A DNA stretch of 64,000 nt from Chloroflexota bacterium (lineage in GTDB: Bacteria > Chloroflexota > Anaerolineae > Anaerolineales > Villigracilaceae), in contig JACRBI010000007.1 of NCBI GenBank assembly GCA_016234495.1, forward strand, positions 103,979-167,978, written 5' to 3'. Shown piece after piece: positions 37,478 to 46,981 of this stretch. The translations under genes and the position numbers were made by a program. Under the pieces are notes generated by a model. It was not told where the DNA came from. It worked only from the letters and a program-made list of their open reading frames with translations, and ran no database searches. Position 1 is the stretch's first letter; the number at the start of each line of letters is the position of its first letter.

Positions 37478-38662
37478 ATGAAAATCACTCTCAACCCCGG
37501 GCGCGAAAAAAGTTTATTGCGCCGTCATCCGTGGATATTTGCCAGCGCGATCAAATCTGTGGATGCACCTTCGGCCGCCTCAGGCTCGACCGTTGACCTG
37601 CTCTCGTCCGAGGGAAATTTTCTTGCCCGCGCATCCTACTCCCCCGCCTCACAAATCCGCGCCCGCGTGTGGACGTTTAACGATGAACCAGTGGATAAGG
37701 AATTCTTCCGCAAAAAAATCCGCGCAGCCATTGTGCTTCGTCAAATGTCAAAGGTCGAAAGTCCTACGAATGCGTATCGTTTAATTCATGGCGAGTCGGA
37801 CGGATTGCCGGGTTTCGTCGTGGATCAATACAAAGATATTCTCGTCCTGCAATCCACAACTGCGGGTTCGGAATTCTGGAAGGAATCCGTCGCCGATCTG
37901 CTCGTCGAAGAGACAGGCATTCAAACTATTTACGAACGCTCCGATGTTGACGTGCGCGAACTGGAAGGACTCAAACCTGTCACTGGAATTTTACGCGGGA
38001 CGATTTCCGATTTACGATTAACGATTGACGAGTATGGATTGAAATTTCAAGTTGATATCGAACACGGTCACAAAACAGGATTTTATCTTGACCAAAGCGC
38101 CAACCGTCACCGCGTGGGAGAATTCAGCAAAGACCGTGAAGTATTAAATTGCTTCTGCTACACAGGGGGATTCTCCATTCACGCTCTGGCAAACAGAGCA
38201 AAGTCAGTCCTGTCTGTTGATTCATCCGCCGACGCATTGGCCTTGCTTGAAGAAAATATCGCGCTCAACCGCGTCCCCGCTGACCGACATACCTCACTCG
38301 AAGGCGATGTCTTTCAACTCCTGCGAAAATTCCGCGACGAGAATCGCTCCTTCGACATGATCATCCTAGACCCGCCGAAATTCGCTCCCACCGCCGCCCA
38401 TGCTGAAAAGGCCTCACGAGCCTATAAAGACATCAACCTGCTGGCATTCAAACTTTTGCGCCGCGGCGGTATATTGGTCACCTTCTCCTGTTCCGGCGGC
38501 ATCGACGCGGCGCTATTCCAAAAAATCGTCGCCTCCGCCGCATTGGATGCGGGCGTGGATGCGGCGATCATTGAGCATTTATCACAGGGCAGCGATCACC
38601 CGGTCAGTTTGCATTTCCCCGAAGGGGCGTATTTGAAGGGATTGGTTTGTGTGAAGGGCTGA
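37478..38662 (+). CDS. rlmI: 23S rRNA m5C methyltransferase, RlmI-like
   Basis: A 394-residue class I SAM methyltransferase. Residues 1-75 form a PUA domain (RRHPWIFASAI). TNAYRLIHGESDGLPGFVVD (about 103-122) is the family signature. The SAM domain has VLNCFCYTGGFSIHA (about 222-236), VDSSADAL and MIILDPPKF, and a late TFSCSGG cysteine. The family methylates C1962 of 23S rRNA. The stretches encoding MSKVESP (about 37745-37765) and ISDLRLTID (about 38005-38032) look like simple repeat DNA. The gene is convergent with the VRR-NUC gene. Confidence 0.88.
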   Translation: MKITLNPGREKSLLRRHPWIFASAIKSVDAPSAASGSTVDLLSSEGNFLARASYSPASQIRARVWTFNDEPVDKEFFRKKIRAAIVLRQMSKVESPTNAYRLIHGESDGLPGFVVDQYKDILVLQSTTAGSEFWKESVADLLVEETGIQTIYERSDVDVRELEGLKPVTGILRGTISDLRLTIDEYGLKFQVDIEHGHKTGFYLDQSANRHRVGEFSKDREVLNCFCYTGGFSIHALANRAKSVLSVDSSADALALLEENIALNRVPADRHTSLEGDVFQLLRKFRDENRSFDMIILDPPKFAPTAAHAEKASRAYKDINLLAFKLLRRGGILVTFSCSGGIDAALFQKIVASAALDAGVDAAIIEHLSQGSDHPVSLHFPEGAYLKGLVCVKG

Positions 38663-38685
38663 TCAAAGATGCAGGTTGGATTATG

Positions 38686-39186
38686 CTAAACGGCGGATTG
38701 AAAACGTATAACCCTAATTTTTTTACCAGATACTCGCTCAAGTTCATCAAAGAAACGTATTTGCGATTCTCGTAACCTATCACGGGGACCCTTGACTTCA
38801 CAAAAAAACCAGTCAGAATAATCAGGTGAGAAACAAAGAAGGTCAGGACACTGCACTTTACCAAAAGCATCGTTATGATTTGTAACTAACTCAAATACGT
38901 TTGAAGGCAACAAGCGCTTAATAACAGCTTGTTTCCTTTGCTGTGCTTTGAATTCATATTGCTCAACCAAACTCAAGTAGCCATAAGATTGAAAGAGGAG
39001 GACTGCAGCAAGCCACTCATGAAAGTGAAGTCTCATGGAAGGACCTGCTTGAGTTTTCGCTATTTGTATGTCGCGTTCATCAAAAATATCTGGATAGTTT
39101 TCGGCCCAACTGCGCCATAGCTCACCGGCAACAAAACGATCCCATTGTTGGGGATGATATTCAAAGACACCTAGTTCTTTTATCAT
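38686..39186 (-). CDS. VRR-NUC (PD-(D/E)XK) domain protein
   Basis: A 166-residue protein. The C-terminal half carries D115 (PDLLCFS), E130-V-K132 (FFCEVKGPRDRL) and Q142, the D-x(n)-ExK-x(n)-Q pattern of VRR-NUC nucleases. The N-terminal half is helical with no recognised domain. The family occurs in phage, restriction-like and DNA-repair proteins. The gene is AT-rich relative to its surroundings and solitary, so it may be acquired. It has an AGGAAG site and its own upstream region (39187-39253). Confidence 0.75.
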   Translation of the reverse strand: MIKELGVFEYHPQQWDRFVAGELWRSWAENYPDIFDERDIQIAKTQAGPSMRLHFHEWLAAVLLFQSYGYLSLVEQYEFKAQQRKQAVIKRLLPSNVFELVTNHNDAFGKVQCPDLLCFSPDYSDWFFCEVKGPRDRLRESQIRFFDELERVSGKKIRVIRFQSAV

Positions 39187-39253
39187 TGAGTACTTCCTAA
39201 ATAATGTTAGCTTTACCTAATTGTGGATGGGAGATTTCAAAATCAGTTCTCAT

Positions 39254-40261
39254 TTACGTTTCACTCAATCCCGGCAACCCGCCAGCGGACTTTGCCATTT
39301 TCACTGCACGGATAATCGCCTGCGCCATAACTTCCGCCGCGAATGCGCCGATGATGGAGACATCGGCTTTTTTTCCGCCAGTGGATAGGGCGAAGATCAC
39401 GTCGCCATCCAGCATGGTGTGGGCGGGGCGGATTGTCCGCGCGAGGCCATCCTGTGCCATTTGCGCGACTTTCGTCGCCTGGGCTTTGGTTAGTTTGGCA
39501 TTTGTCGCCACGGCTCCAATGACTGTGTGGCTGCGGCTTGCAAAACCGAGGACTCCCCGTCCGATTGGGGTTTTCATCATCGCGAGAGTATCTGCAAATT
39601 GATTCCCTTTGCCAACCCGCAGCGGACCGACTTTCCCGGCGCGAAGCCCTGCGATGATATCACCTGTCTTTGGGTCAATCACATCACCCCAGGCATTGAC
39701 CGCAACGATGGCGCCGACGATCGCTCTCCCGCCGATGTCCATGCTGGCAGTGCCCAGCCCGGATTTCATGGCCAACGCCGCGCCGAACATCTTGCCAACG
39801 GAGGCGCCCGTTCCAGCGCCGACATTCCCTTCTGCGGGCGGAGTCGACGCAGTAAGACCGCGTGCCGAGGCGGCGGCCAATGTTCCCATCGCTGCATCAG
39901 GCCGAACGTCGGCGCGACCGAGATTTAAATCAAACAAAATCGCCGAAGGGACAATCGGCACTCTTGCAACACCGGTATTGAATCCAATTTTATTTTCTTC
40001 GAGATAACGCATCACGCCGCTGGCCGCATCCAGCCCAAATGCAGAGCCGCCAGCCAAAACAATGGCATGAACTTTTTCGACGAGGTTGATGGGATTCAGC
40101 AGATCGGTTTCGCGCGTGCCGGGCGCTCCGCCACGCACATCCACGCCGGCGACTGCGCCTTTTCTGCAAAGGATGACGGTGCAGCCGGTGAGCGCTTCTT
40201 CATTCTGCGCATGTCCCACTTCGATACCGTACACATCGGTGATGGCATTTTTTAGTTTCAT
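39254..40261 (-). CDS. P1 (S58/DmpA) family peptidase
   Basis: A 335-residue Ntn hydrolase of the P1 family, which includes D-aminopeptidase DmpA and nylon oligomer hydrolases. Signatures include GAVAGVDVRGGAPGTRETDLL (about 35-55), LAGGSAFGLDAASG (about 68-81), EGNVGAGTGASVGKM and VNAWGDVIDPKTG. It should self-cleave into two chains, but I did not assign the nucleophile. The ATG at 40261 is preferred; another at 40276 would overlap the upstream gene by 11 bases. It follows the GGDEF gene by 4 bases, so the two may be co-transcribed. Confidence 0.82.
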   Translation of the reverse strand: MKLKNAITDVYGIEVGHAQNEEALTGCTVILCRKGAVAGVDVRGGAPGTRETDLLNPINLVEKVHAIVLAGGSAFGLDAASGVMRYLEENKIGFNTGVARVPIVPSAILFDLNLGRADVRPDAAMGTLAAASARGLTASTPPAEGNVGAGTGASVGKMFGAALAMKSGLGTASMDIGGRAIVGAIVAVNAWGDVIDPKTGDIIAGLRAGKVGPLRVGKGNQFADTLAMMKTPIGRGVLGFASRSHTVIGAVATNAKLTKAQATKVAQMAQDGLARTIRPAHTMLDGDVIFALSTGGKKADVSIIGAFAAEVMAQAIIRAVKMAKSAGGLPGLSET

Positions 40262-40265
40262 AGTC

Positions 40266-43200
40266 TCAATCTTCATTCGAGCCCGGCGCATAAATCTCGA
40301 TGCAGTTTTTGCCTTTCTGTTTGGCTTTGTACAAGGCCTTATCTGCAAAGCGGATGGTATCTTCCACCGATTTATTCAGGTGTGCGTGATCGATCTCTGC
40401 GATGCCGGCGCTGATCGTTGCCGAGAGCGGGTCGCCGCCTGTCGCCACTTTGACCGATTCTATGGTCGTGCGGAAACGCTCCGCGATCAGGTATGCGTCG
40501 TGCGCGTTGGTTTCGGGGAACAGGATAATGAACTCGTCTCCGCCATAACGCGCCAGCACATCCACATTGCGGACTTGCCCCGAAGCGATCTCTGCGACCT
40601 GCATCAGGAAGGTATCGCCCAGTTCATGGCCGAAGGTGTCGTTGATCTGCTTCAAGCCGTCCAGGTCGAACAGCATGATGGTCAACGGGCGCTGATAACG
40701 AATGGCGGCGATGAACTCGCGCGCGGCAAGTTCGTGGAAATAACGGCGATTATACAGGCCGGTCAAGCCGTCGGTGCGCGCGAGCATCTGCTCATTCGCC
40801 AGAGTTTGCTGAAGTTCGCGATGAGCCGCTTCAAGCGATTGGGTGGCGCGAAGCAGTTCTTCCTCCGCGTTTTTGCGGTTTGTAATATCGATCAGACTGC
40901 CTTCGTAATACAACGGGGCGCCAGCGTCATCAGAAACAATATGAAAGTTATCCTCCGCCCAAAACGTCTGCTGGTCATAACGGCGGAATTCGACTTCAAA
41001 TGTAAAGTGCCCGTCCTTCTCAACCGAGCCTTCCTTGAAGCCGATATTTGAAGCAGGGCTGACGTATAGATCCTCGGTCTTCATCTTGATCAGAGATGGG
41101 CGGTCAGGGTAGCCGAACATGTGTACCAACGCCTGGTTGGCATCCAGGATATGTCCGTTCATTGATGTGCGGTAGAGGCCAATTGGCATGTTTTCAAATA
41201 ATGCGCGATACGCCTGCTCAGAGCGGATCAGCGCTTCCTCCGCCTGTTTGCGCTCGGTGATATCCTGCTTGATGGCAATAAAATGGCTGATCTCACCTTC
41301 AAAATTGCGCAGGGGGGTGATTGTCATTTCCTCATAATACAGGCTGTCATCCTTGCGGCGGTTGACCAGTTCATTATGCCAGGTCCTTCCCGAAAGGATG
41401 GTATCCCACAATTCTGCATAGAACTGCGGACTTTGTTTTCCAGATTTCAAGAGTTCCTTTGGTTTTTTTCCAATGGCTTCTGTCGATGAAAACCCGGTCA
41501 GGCTGGTAAAGGCAGAGTTTGCCCACTGGATGATGCCGTCATGGTTGGTGATAATGACGGTGTTGGCGACGGCTTCGAGCGCAGCGCTCTGCAAGTGGAG
41601 CCTCGCCTCGATATCCTTGCGCTCGGTTATATCCCGCGCGACCCAGAGCGTGCGATTTGTGTCCATCGGCGAGACGGATGCTTCGAACCAGGGCGAATGT
41701 CCGTTGACGAAAAGCTGGTATTCAATGTGCTGAGTCTGTTGTCTTTCCAGCACCCGCTGCATCACTTGCAGGAATTTTTCAACCTGCTCTGCCGGAAAGA
41801 GGTCTGTCATGTTTTTACCGATGACATCTTCCGGTGAAATGTAGAATCTGTCCGGGTTGGTGGGCGCTATATCGCGGTAGACCCCGTCCCGGTCGATGAC
41901 CAGAACCGCATCCTGCATCGAAGCGAACAGGGCGCGCAGTTCCGCTTCCGAGGCGGCCAGCGCATCCTGTGTTTGCTTGTGTTCCGTGATGTCACGCGAG
42001 ACACTCCCGAGCCGCCAGCCTTTGTCAGTTTGAACAGGGAACACGCGCTGTTGAATAAAATGGACTGTGCCATCGGAGTATTCAAACGGGGCTTCCACGA
42101 TCTTATAAAGGAAAGACGCTTCGCCGGTTTCCAGCGCCTTCTGGATGGATGCTTTGACCCGCGCATAAGTTTCATCAGTGCGCGCCTGTTTTGGCATGAT
42201 CTGGAACTGCAAGTCCCATAAAAACAGACCCAGAACATTTTCGCGCTTTCTTCCAATTATCTTTTCAATTGCATCGTTAAATTCGATGATACGTCCCATC
42301 TCATCTGAAAGAATAACGCCATCCGCCGATTCAGAAATGATGCTGTGGAATTTCCTCTCGCTTTCCCGTAATGCTGCATTTATCCGTTTGAGCTCGGTAA
42401 TGTCATGCCCATTGATGATGATCCCATTAATTACAGGGTCATCCATCAAATAATGGCTGACAATCTCAAAGTCACGCCACTCGCCGCTGCTATGCCGCAG
42501 GCGGTATTCCCCGCGGTGAATAAATCTGGGTGTGTCCAGCCCCTCCATAAAAGCGTCTGCTATTCGGCCCAAATCATCCGGGCAGATCAGGTCAAAGGCG
42601 CTCGTGCCGATCAGAGACTTCGGGGCATATCCCAGCACACGCGCAACAGCGGGGCTTTCATAGCGGATCGTGCCGTCCAAATTCACGACGAGGATTCCAT
42701 CCGGCGCATTTTCGATCAAGGCGCGATAATACCTTTCGCTTTCAAACAATGCTTTTTCTATGCGCTTGCGGTCGGCGATATCCCTGCTTTCGCCCAATAT
42801 GGAAACAGGGTTCCCGTCCTCATCACGAATAACGCTGAGTTTGGTTTCAGTCGAATAAATACTGCCATCATGATTTAAGAATTCCAGTTCCACCGTTTTG
42901 ACAGGTGAATACGAAGGGTCAGCCTGCACTCTGGATAATTCATTGGCAATGAGTTCCGTCGCCAATTGAAACGACTCGGGCGTGAGGTTTCGGTCAAGGG
43001 GTAATTCCTGAATCTGCTCCAGGGTAAACCCCCTAATCTTTTCCACAGATGGGCTGATATAGAGGGTTTTCAAATTCATATCCACCAGCCAGATCGTGTC
43101 GGTTGTATGATCTGCCAGAAGGCGATATTGAGCCTCGCTTTTTTGTAACGCCTCTTCATTTTTTTTGCGCTCGGTAACATCGCGCCCAACTGCAAGAACT

Positions 43201-44162
43201 ACCTTCTCTCCAAAATATATGCCGGGACTTAAGCGGACATCTTTAGGAAAAATGGAACCGTCTTTTCTAAGCCCCCAAAATTCAAACTCCACCGTCCTGC
43301 CAAGATATGCCTCGTGGATAAATTCGACAACTCTGGCAAGATCATTTTTGGCGGGGGCTGACAGGAATTCCGGTGTGCGCCCCACAAAATATTCAGCCGC
43401 ATACCCGTACATGATTTCCGCGCCGTGATTAACCCGGATGAAAACCCCGCTCTCAGACAGGATATAGACTGCCTCGGTCAGGCTGTGAAATATCCCCTCA
43501 AAGGTGGCCTGCGAGATTTGCAAGTCCGTTTCCGCCTGCCTGCGGGCTGCCAGCTCATCCTGTAGTTTTTGCAGCAGGCGCACATTGCGCAGACCGCCGG
43601 CAATTTGCCCCGCAAATGACTCCATTACCGCCACATCATTTTCGTTCACAAAGGAACCGCTGACCAGCATCAGGCCAAGGGTCTCTTCATCCACAAGCAG
43701 CGGCGCGAGGATGCTGTCATCAAATTTTAATATTTTTATAAATTGCCCGGCCAGCGGGCGAATAGACTTCGGGAGCGCTTCTCCTATCAGTTCAGCAGTC
43801 CAATGGAAATACTCCGTCCTGCCGGCCGCCAGGTTTCTGGCATAAACACTGTTGGGTGGAAAATCCAATTGATAACCAAATACCGGTTTCCCCGTTAGTT
43901 TTTCGATCCGTCGCAGCAGAGAAGGCGCGTATGATGTGTAGACCGCGGTAAGTGACCGGTTATCGTCATTCATCATCAAAAGAGTTACTTCACCGCCCAG
44001 CGATTTAATTTCACGCCCCACAACCTGATAAAAATCCCCTGCAGTGCGCGCTTTCTGAATAACCTGCGTCACACGGCTGAGAGCCAGAAGTAAGTCGCGG
44101 CTATGGTTAAGGGTATCTCTTGAAGGGTCTGTGTTTATTTGTTTGGGTTTCCTTGCGTTCAT
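40266..44162 (-). CDS. Multi-PAS diguanylate cyclase
   Basis: A 1298-residue signalling protein that would make cyclic di-GMP. A GAF-like domain (about 30-190) is followed by a short coiled coil, then seven PAS domains in tandem with PAC linkers, and a C-terminal GGDEF domain. The last has an intact RYGGDEFIILFP active site and DLDGLKQINDTFGH. No EAL domain and no membrane segments are present, so it is a soluble sensor. I chose the ATG at 44162 because an AAGGA site precedes it; the frame stays open to 44213. Confidence 0.85.
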   Translation of the reverse strand: MNARKPKQINTDPSRDTLNHSRDLLLALSRVTQVIQKARTAGDFYQVVGREIKSLGGEVTLLMMNDDNRSLTAVYTSYAPSLLRRIEKLTGKPVFGYQLDFPPNSVYARNLAAGRTEYFHWTAELIGEALPKSIRPLAGQFIKILKFDDSILAPLLVDEETLGLMLVSGSFVNENDVAVMESFAGQIAGGLRNVRLLQKLQDELAARRQAETDLQISQATFEGIFHSLTEAVYILSESGVFIRVNHGAEIMYGYAAEYFVGRTPEFLSAPAKNDLARVVEFIHEAYLGRTVEFEFWGLRKDGSIFPKDVRLSPGIYFGEKVVLAVGRDVTERKKNEEALQKSEAQYRLLADHTTDTIWLVDMNLKTLYISPSVEKIRGFTLEQIQELPLDRNLTPESFQLATELIANELSRVQADPSYSPVKTVELEFLNHDGSIYSTETKLSVIRDEDGNPVSILGESRDIADRKRIEKALFESERYYRALIENAPDGILVVNLDGTIRYESPAVARVLGYAPKSLIGTSAFDLICPDDLGRIADAFMEGLDTPRFIHRGEYRLRHSSGEWRDFEIVSHYLMDDPVINGIIINGHDITELKRINAALRESERKFHSIISESADGVILSDEMGRIIEFNDAIEKIIGRKRENVLGLFLWDLQFQIMPKQARTDETYARVKASIQKALETGEASFLYKIVEAPFEYSDGTVHFIQQRVFPVQTDKGWRLGSVSRDITEHKQTQDALAASEAELRALFASMQDAVLVIDRDGVYRDIAPTNPDRFYISPEDVIGKNMTDLFPAEQVEKFLQVMQRVLERQQTQHIEYQLFVNGHSPWFEASVSPMDTNRTLWVARDITERKDIEARLHLQSAALEAVANTVIITNHDGIIQWANSAFTSLTGFSSTEAIGKKPKELLKSGKQSPQFYAELWDTILSGRTWHNELVNRRKDDSLYYEEMTITPLRNFEGEISHFIAIKQDITERKQAEEALIRSEQAYRALFENMPIGLYRTSMNGHILDANQALVHMFGYPDRPSLIKMKTEDLYVSPASNIGFKEGSVEKDGHFTFEVEFRRYDQQTFWAEDNFHIVSDDAGAPLYYEGSLIDITNRKNAEEELLRATQSLEAAHRELQQTLANEQMLARTDGLTGLYNRRYFHELAAREFIAAIRYQRPLTIMLFDLDGLKQINDTFGHELGDTFLMQVAEIASGQVRNVDVLARYGGDEFIILFPETNAHDAYLIAERFRTTIESVKVATGGDPLSATISAGIAEIDHAHLNKSVEDTIRFADKALYKAKQKGKNCIEIYAPGSNED

Positions 44163-44426
44163 TGAAGCCATCCTTGCCCGCCAGAAACGAATACCCACCC
44201 CCAGAATCAACATCTGGTTTGCGGATTAATCAATTGAACCGTCTTTACCAACCGGTAAATATTTTGCCCACTTAAATTTTTTCACCAATAAAATTGAAAA
44301 GTTGCCTATTCATACTACATACTCCCCTTTCCGGCAAGTGACTTCCTTCACGCTCTGCGATACAAAATCAATTTTCTTACAAAACTAACAATTTCGTATG
44401 GGTTGCAAGAAAACAATAATCTTCAA

Positions 44427-44873
44427 TCAATTTGCGCCCAGAACCAGCACAATTTCCTCCCTGTCTTCTCTGCAAACCGCGAAGCCGCATTTTTCCAGCA
44501 CCCTCCTCGAAGCGGCATTGTGTTTCGCAATATATCCATAAAGCGGACGGGTCTTCACCAAAGCTAAAAACTCAGTCAGCGCGGCGGTGGCAATCCCCTT
44601 CCCCCAACACTCCCTGCCAAGCCAGTAACCGATTTCGCGCTCACCTGCCTGCGCCCAACTGACGATATTGCCGGCAACCTGTCCATCAACCAGAATGGTC
44701 TTCAATATGTTGGATGGGTCGCTCATGACCTTTTTCCAATGCGCCATGAATGAAGCCCAATCTCTGGATGGAAACTCGGCCATTTGAGCTGCTTCTGTGT
44801 CAAGTTGATGCTCATAAAAAGTTGGAAGATCGGCTTCCAGCACATCCCGCAAAACAACATTCTTTGATTGCAT
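44427..44873 (-). CDS. GNAT N-acetyltransferase (RimJ/L-like)
   Basis: A 148-residue GNAT protein. IGYWLGRECWGKGIATAALTEF (about 81-102) carries the acetyl-CoA R/Q-x-x-G-x-G/A-like site, then AKHNAASRRVLEKCGF as in RimJ/RimL enzymes that acetylate protein N-termini. The substrate is not known. The start lies 3 bases downstream of the YcaQ-like gene's stop, so both are probably in one transcript. Confidence 0.75.
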   Translation of the reverse strand: MQSKNVVLRDVLEADLPTFYEHQLDTEAAQMAEFPSRDWASFMAHWKKVMSDPSNILKTILVDGQVAGNIVSWAQAGEREIGYWLGRECWGKGIATAALTEFLALVKTRPLYGYIAKHNAASRRVLEKCGFAVCREDREEIVLVLGAN

Positions 44874-44876
44874 GTT

Positions 44877-46127
44877 TTACTTTAATTTCTTCTTCAAGTA
44901 CGAACGCAATTTCGATTGTTTCATTCCGCTCAAATTAAATTTCTCTGCGCCAGTCATATCGGCAAAACGACGCAACCCATTGGCAAACGCGCTGGCAAAG
45001 GCTTCGTCTTTCGGCGCATCATCCTCCAGCCAGAAACCCAAAACGTGGAGCGTGTTTGTTTTGCGGTCCAGTTTCGGGTCAAGCCGCGCAACGAGATCGT
45101 CGCCATACAGAATCGGCAGCGTGTAATATCCCCAGCGGCGCAAATGCACGGGCTTATACACTTCCCATAAATATTCAAAATCAAAAACCTTTTTCGCCCG
45201 CCCCCTCGCGCTGACGATTTCCAACGGCGCAAGCAGCGTCACTTCTTCTTCAGTGGATGCGCCAAGCGGCTTCCATTTTTTTGGAATACGACCCGCTTCC
45301 AATTCTGACAGATGGGGCTGATTGCTGCTCAAATAGAGATATCCATCCTTTGAGTTTTCCACACGCACCCGCGAGATAACTCCCTGTTCAACGAGTCTTT
45401 CGATCCGCCGCTTTGCCTCCTCGCGTGACACATCACGATGGATGTTGTAAGCCAGCCCGCTGCGCCACGTGCTTTCACGCGCAAGCCCCAGGAATGAAAT
45501 CACTTTAAGCCCGAGGTATTCTTCCGCATCGGATTCAGACGCGGCATAATCAAATTCGCGCGGCAGGACTCGCTCGCGCAAATCATAGATGCGGTCGAAA
45601 CCCCTGCGGCTCGAGATCATCACTTCGCCGGTCAGCCACAAATAAAACAATGCGACAGACGCTTCCTTGCGTCCGCGATAACTCCAGGCTTTTACTTTTG
45701 CGCCTTCAAAATCCCGGTTGCCAAGCGGACCGCGTTCGCGCAATTCGCCCAGTACAAACTTAATCAGGTCGGCAGGCGGATGCTTGAACGATTCATAGTT
45801 CAAGCCGCGCTGCTCGCGGCGCTGCATGTGCAATTGCCAATAAGGAAATTCATTCATTGGATACATCATCAGCCAGCCGCCGTAATCAAAGGCTTTGCGC
45901 TGTTGATATGCCATCTTATATAAATGCTCAGGCTTGTAATTCAATACACGCCCATACATGGCAATATCCTGACTGCGCGCCACCATGTTGAGCGGATCGA
46001 GTTGCAGCGCCTCCATCTGGCGCAAAGCGGATTCGGCGCCGAGCAGCCCCTTGAAACGGCGACCCGGCCACAGTCCCTGATGACCGAGGATGAAGCGGCG
46101 AAATGTTAGTTTGGAAATCGTATCCAT
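44877..46127 (-). CDS. YcaQ-like winged-helix DNA glycosylase
   Basis: A 416-residue protein of the HTH_42/YcaQ family, whose studied members excise DNA interstrand cross-link or alkylpurine adducts. It opens LTFRRFILGHQGLW and has LQLDPLNMVARSQDIAMYGR (about 47-66) and an FDYGGWLMMYP stretch. The catalytic QxD/QxQ residues of the family were not certainly located. The ATG at 46127 is preferred; it is directly preceded by a T-run and hairpin (46137-46159) and lacks a ribosome site. Confidence 0.75.
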   Translation of the reverse strand: MDTISKLTFRRFILGHQGLWPGRRFKGLLGAESALRQMEALQLDPLNMVARSQDIAMYGRVLNYKPEHLYKMAYQQRKAFDYGGWLMMYPMNEFPYWQLHMQRREQRGLNYESFKHPPADLIKFVLGELRERGPLGNRDFEGAKVKAWSYRGRKEASVALFYLWLTGEVMISSRRGFDRIYDLRERVLPREFDYAASESDAEEYLGLKVISFLGLARESTWRSGLAYNIHRDVSREEAKRRIERLVEQGVISRVRVENSKDGYLYLSSNQPHLSELEAGRIPKKWKPLGASTEEEVTLLAPLEIVSARGRAKKVFDFEYLWEVYKPVHLRRWGYYTLPILYGDDLVARLDPKLDRKTNTLHVLGFWLEDDAPKDEAFASAFANGLRRFADMTGAEKFNLSGMKQSKLRSYLKKKLK

Positions 46128-46159
46128 AAAAAAATAACCGAGGATGATGAGTCCTCGGT
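46128..46159 (-). terminator. Terminator directly before the YcaQ-like gene
   Basis: On the minus strand: ACCGAGGA, 7-base loop, TCCTCGGT, then TATTTTTTT. It ends transcription from the genes at 46241-46857, yet its T-run touches the next ATG. Confidence 0.75.
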
Positions 46160-46171
46160 CAATTCTCCAAA

Positions 46172-46233
46172 GTAAGGGCAACCCTTCTAGGATTGTCAGG
46201 CTGGCTGACTTCCAATCGGCGGGTCGCCCCTAC
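46172..46233. repeat. Dispersed GGGCGACCC-type repeat
   Basis: GTAAGGGCAACCC on the left and GGGTCGCCCCTAC (46221-46233) on the right form an imperfect palindrome between the YcaQ-like gene and the small membrane protein gene. Confidence 0.5.
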
Positions 46234-46240
46234 AATATGT

Positions 46241-46432
46241 TTAGTCGTCGCCGAGGGAGGCTATCGCCCGCAATAAACCAAAGACCAGCACGCCGAGTTT
46301 GAGTCCTTCGCCGGTGGTGATGGCGGTTTCGCGTTCGTTCTTCGCAGCGCGGCGCGAAAGCAGCACGGCGGCGACAACGCCGGTGGCGGCGCCGATCAAC
46401 GCGCCGAATAATATTGTGTTTCGATTGTTCAT
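46241..46432 (-). CDS. Small YtxH-like membrane protein
   Basis: A 63-residue protein. One glycine-rich membrane segment (FGALIGAATGVVAAVLL, about 9-25), a charged stretch RRAAKNERE, then a short hydrophobic tail. This is the layout of YtxH-like proteins, whose role is unclear. Its ATG overlaps the stop of the previous gene by 4 bases (ATGA), so they are co-translated. Confidence 0.6.
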   Translation of the reverse strand: MNNRNTILFGALIGAATGVVAAVLLSRRAAKNERETAITTGEGLKLGVLVFGLLRAIASLGDD

Positions 46433-46857
46433 GGGTTGGTGATCCTTTCAAAAAACGCCTTGAGGTTTTCAATAAAACCATCGATGGCAATGACTGGCTT
46501 CGCGGCCATGTCTGCGCCGCGAATGATGTAGGCCTTTGCTTTGTAGACATAATCCTGTGCAATGCCGGTGTAATACGGGAGCGCGCTCAATGCAAGCGCC
46601 ATCAAATAAATGAGCCCGACCAGGATCGCAAGAAATATCAAACCCGCCAGCATGACCGGGATGATGATCCAGATCGTGGAGACGGCAGCCCAGCGGCTTA
46701 CATCGCCGCCGGAGTTGAAGGTGGCAAAGCAGATCAACACGATCAAGCCAATCATCAAAATTGCGCTGAAGACCACCGGCAAAATGATCTGCGTTGTGCG
46801 CTGCTTGCGATGCTGTAAATATGAATAATGTTCCGGGCGGGGAAGTTGGGCCTTCAT
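46429..46857 (-). CDS. Membrane protein of unknown function
   Basis: A 142-residue protein. Two strong membrane segments (about 24-45 and 61-88) and a C-terminal soluble region (about 95-142) with amphipathic helices (AIDGFIENLKAFFERI). I do not recognise the family. It is the first gene of a pair with the YtxH-like protein, just after the terminator of the dcw cluster. Confidence 0.65.
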   Translation of the reverse strand: MKAQLPRPEHYSYLQHRKQRTTQIILPVVFSAILMIGLIVLICFATFNSGGDVSRWAAVSTIWIIIPVMLAGLIFLAILVGLIYLMALALSALPYYTGIAQDYVYKAKAYIIRGADMAAKPVIAIDGFIENLKAFFERITNP

Positions 46858-46936
46858 TGCTCATATTTTAACCTATAACTGATGTCGTTGCGAGACGGCC
46901 TTCTTTCGTCGAAGCAACCTCCAATTTAGGAACAAA

Positions 46937-46975
46937 AAAGACCCTAAAGGTTTTGGAAACCTTTAGGGTCTTTAT
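46937..46975 (-). terminator. Terminator of the dcw cluster
   Basis: On the minus strand AAAGACCCTAAAGG pairs with CCTTTAGGGTCTTT around an 8-9-base loop, then further T. It lies 7 bases after the ftsZ stop. Confidence 0.9.
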
Positions 46976-46981
46976 GAAAAA

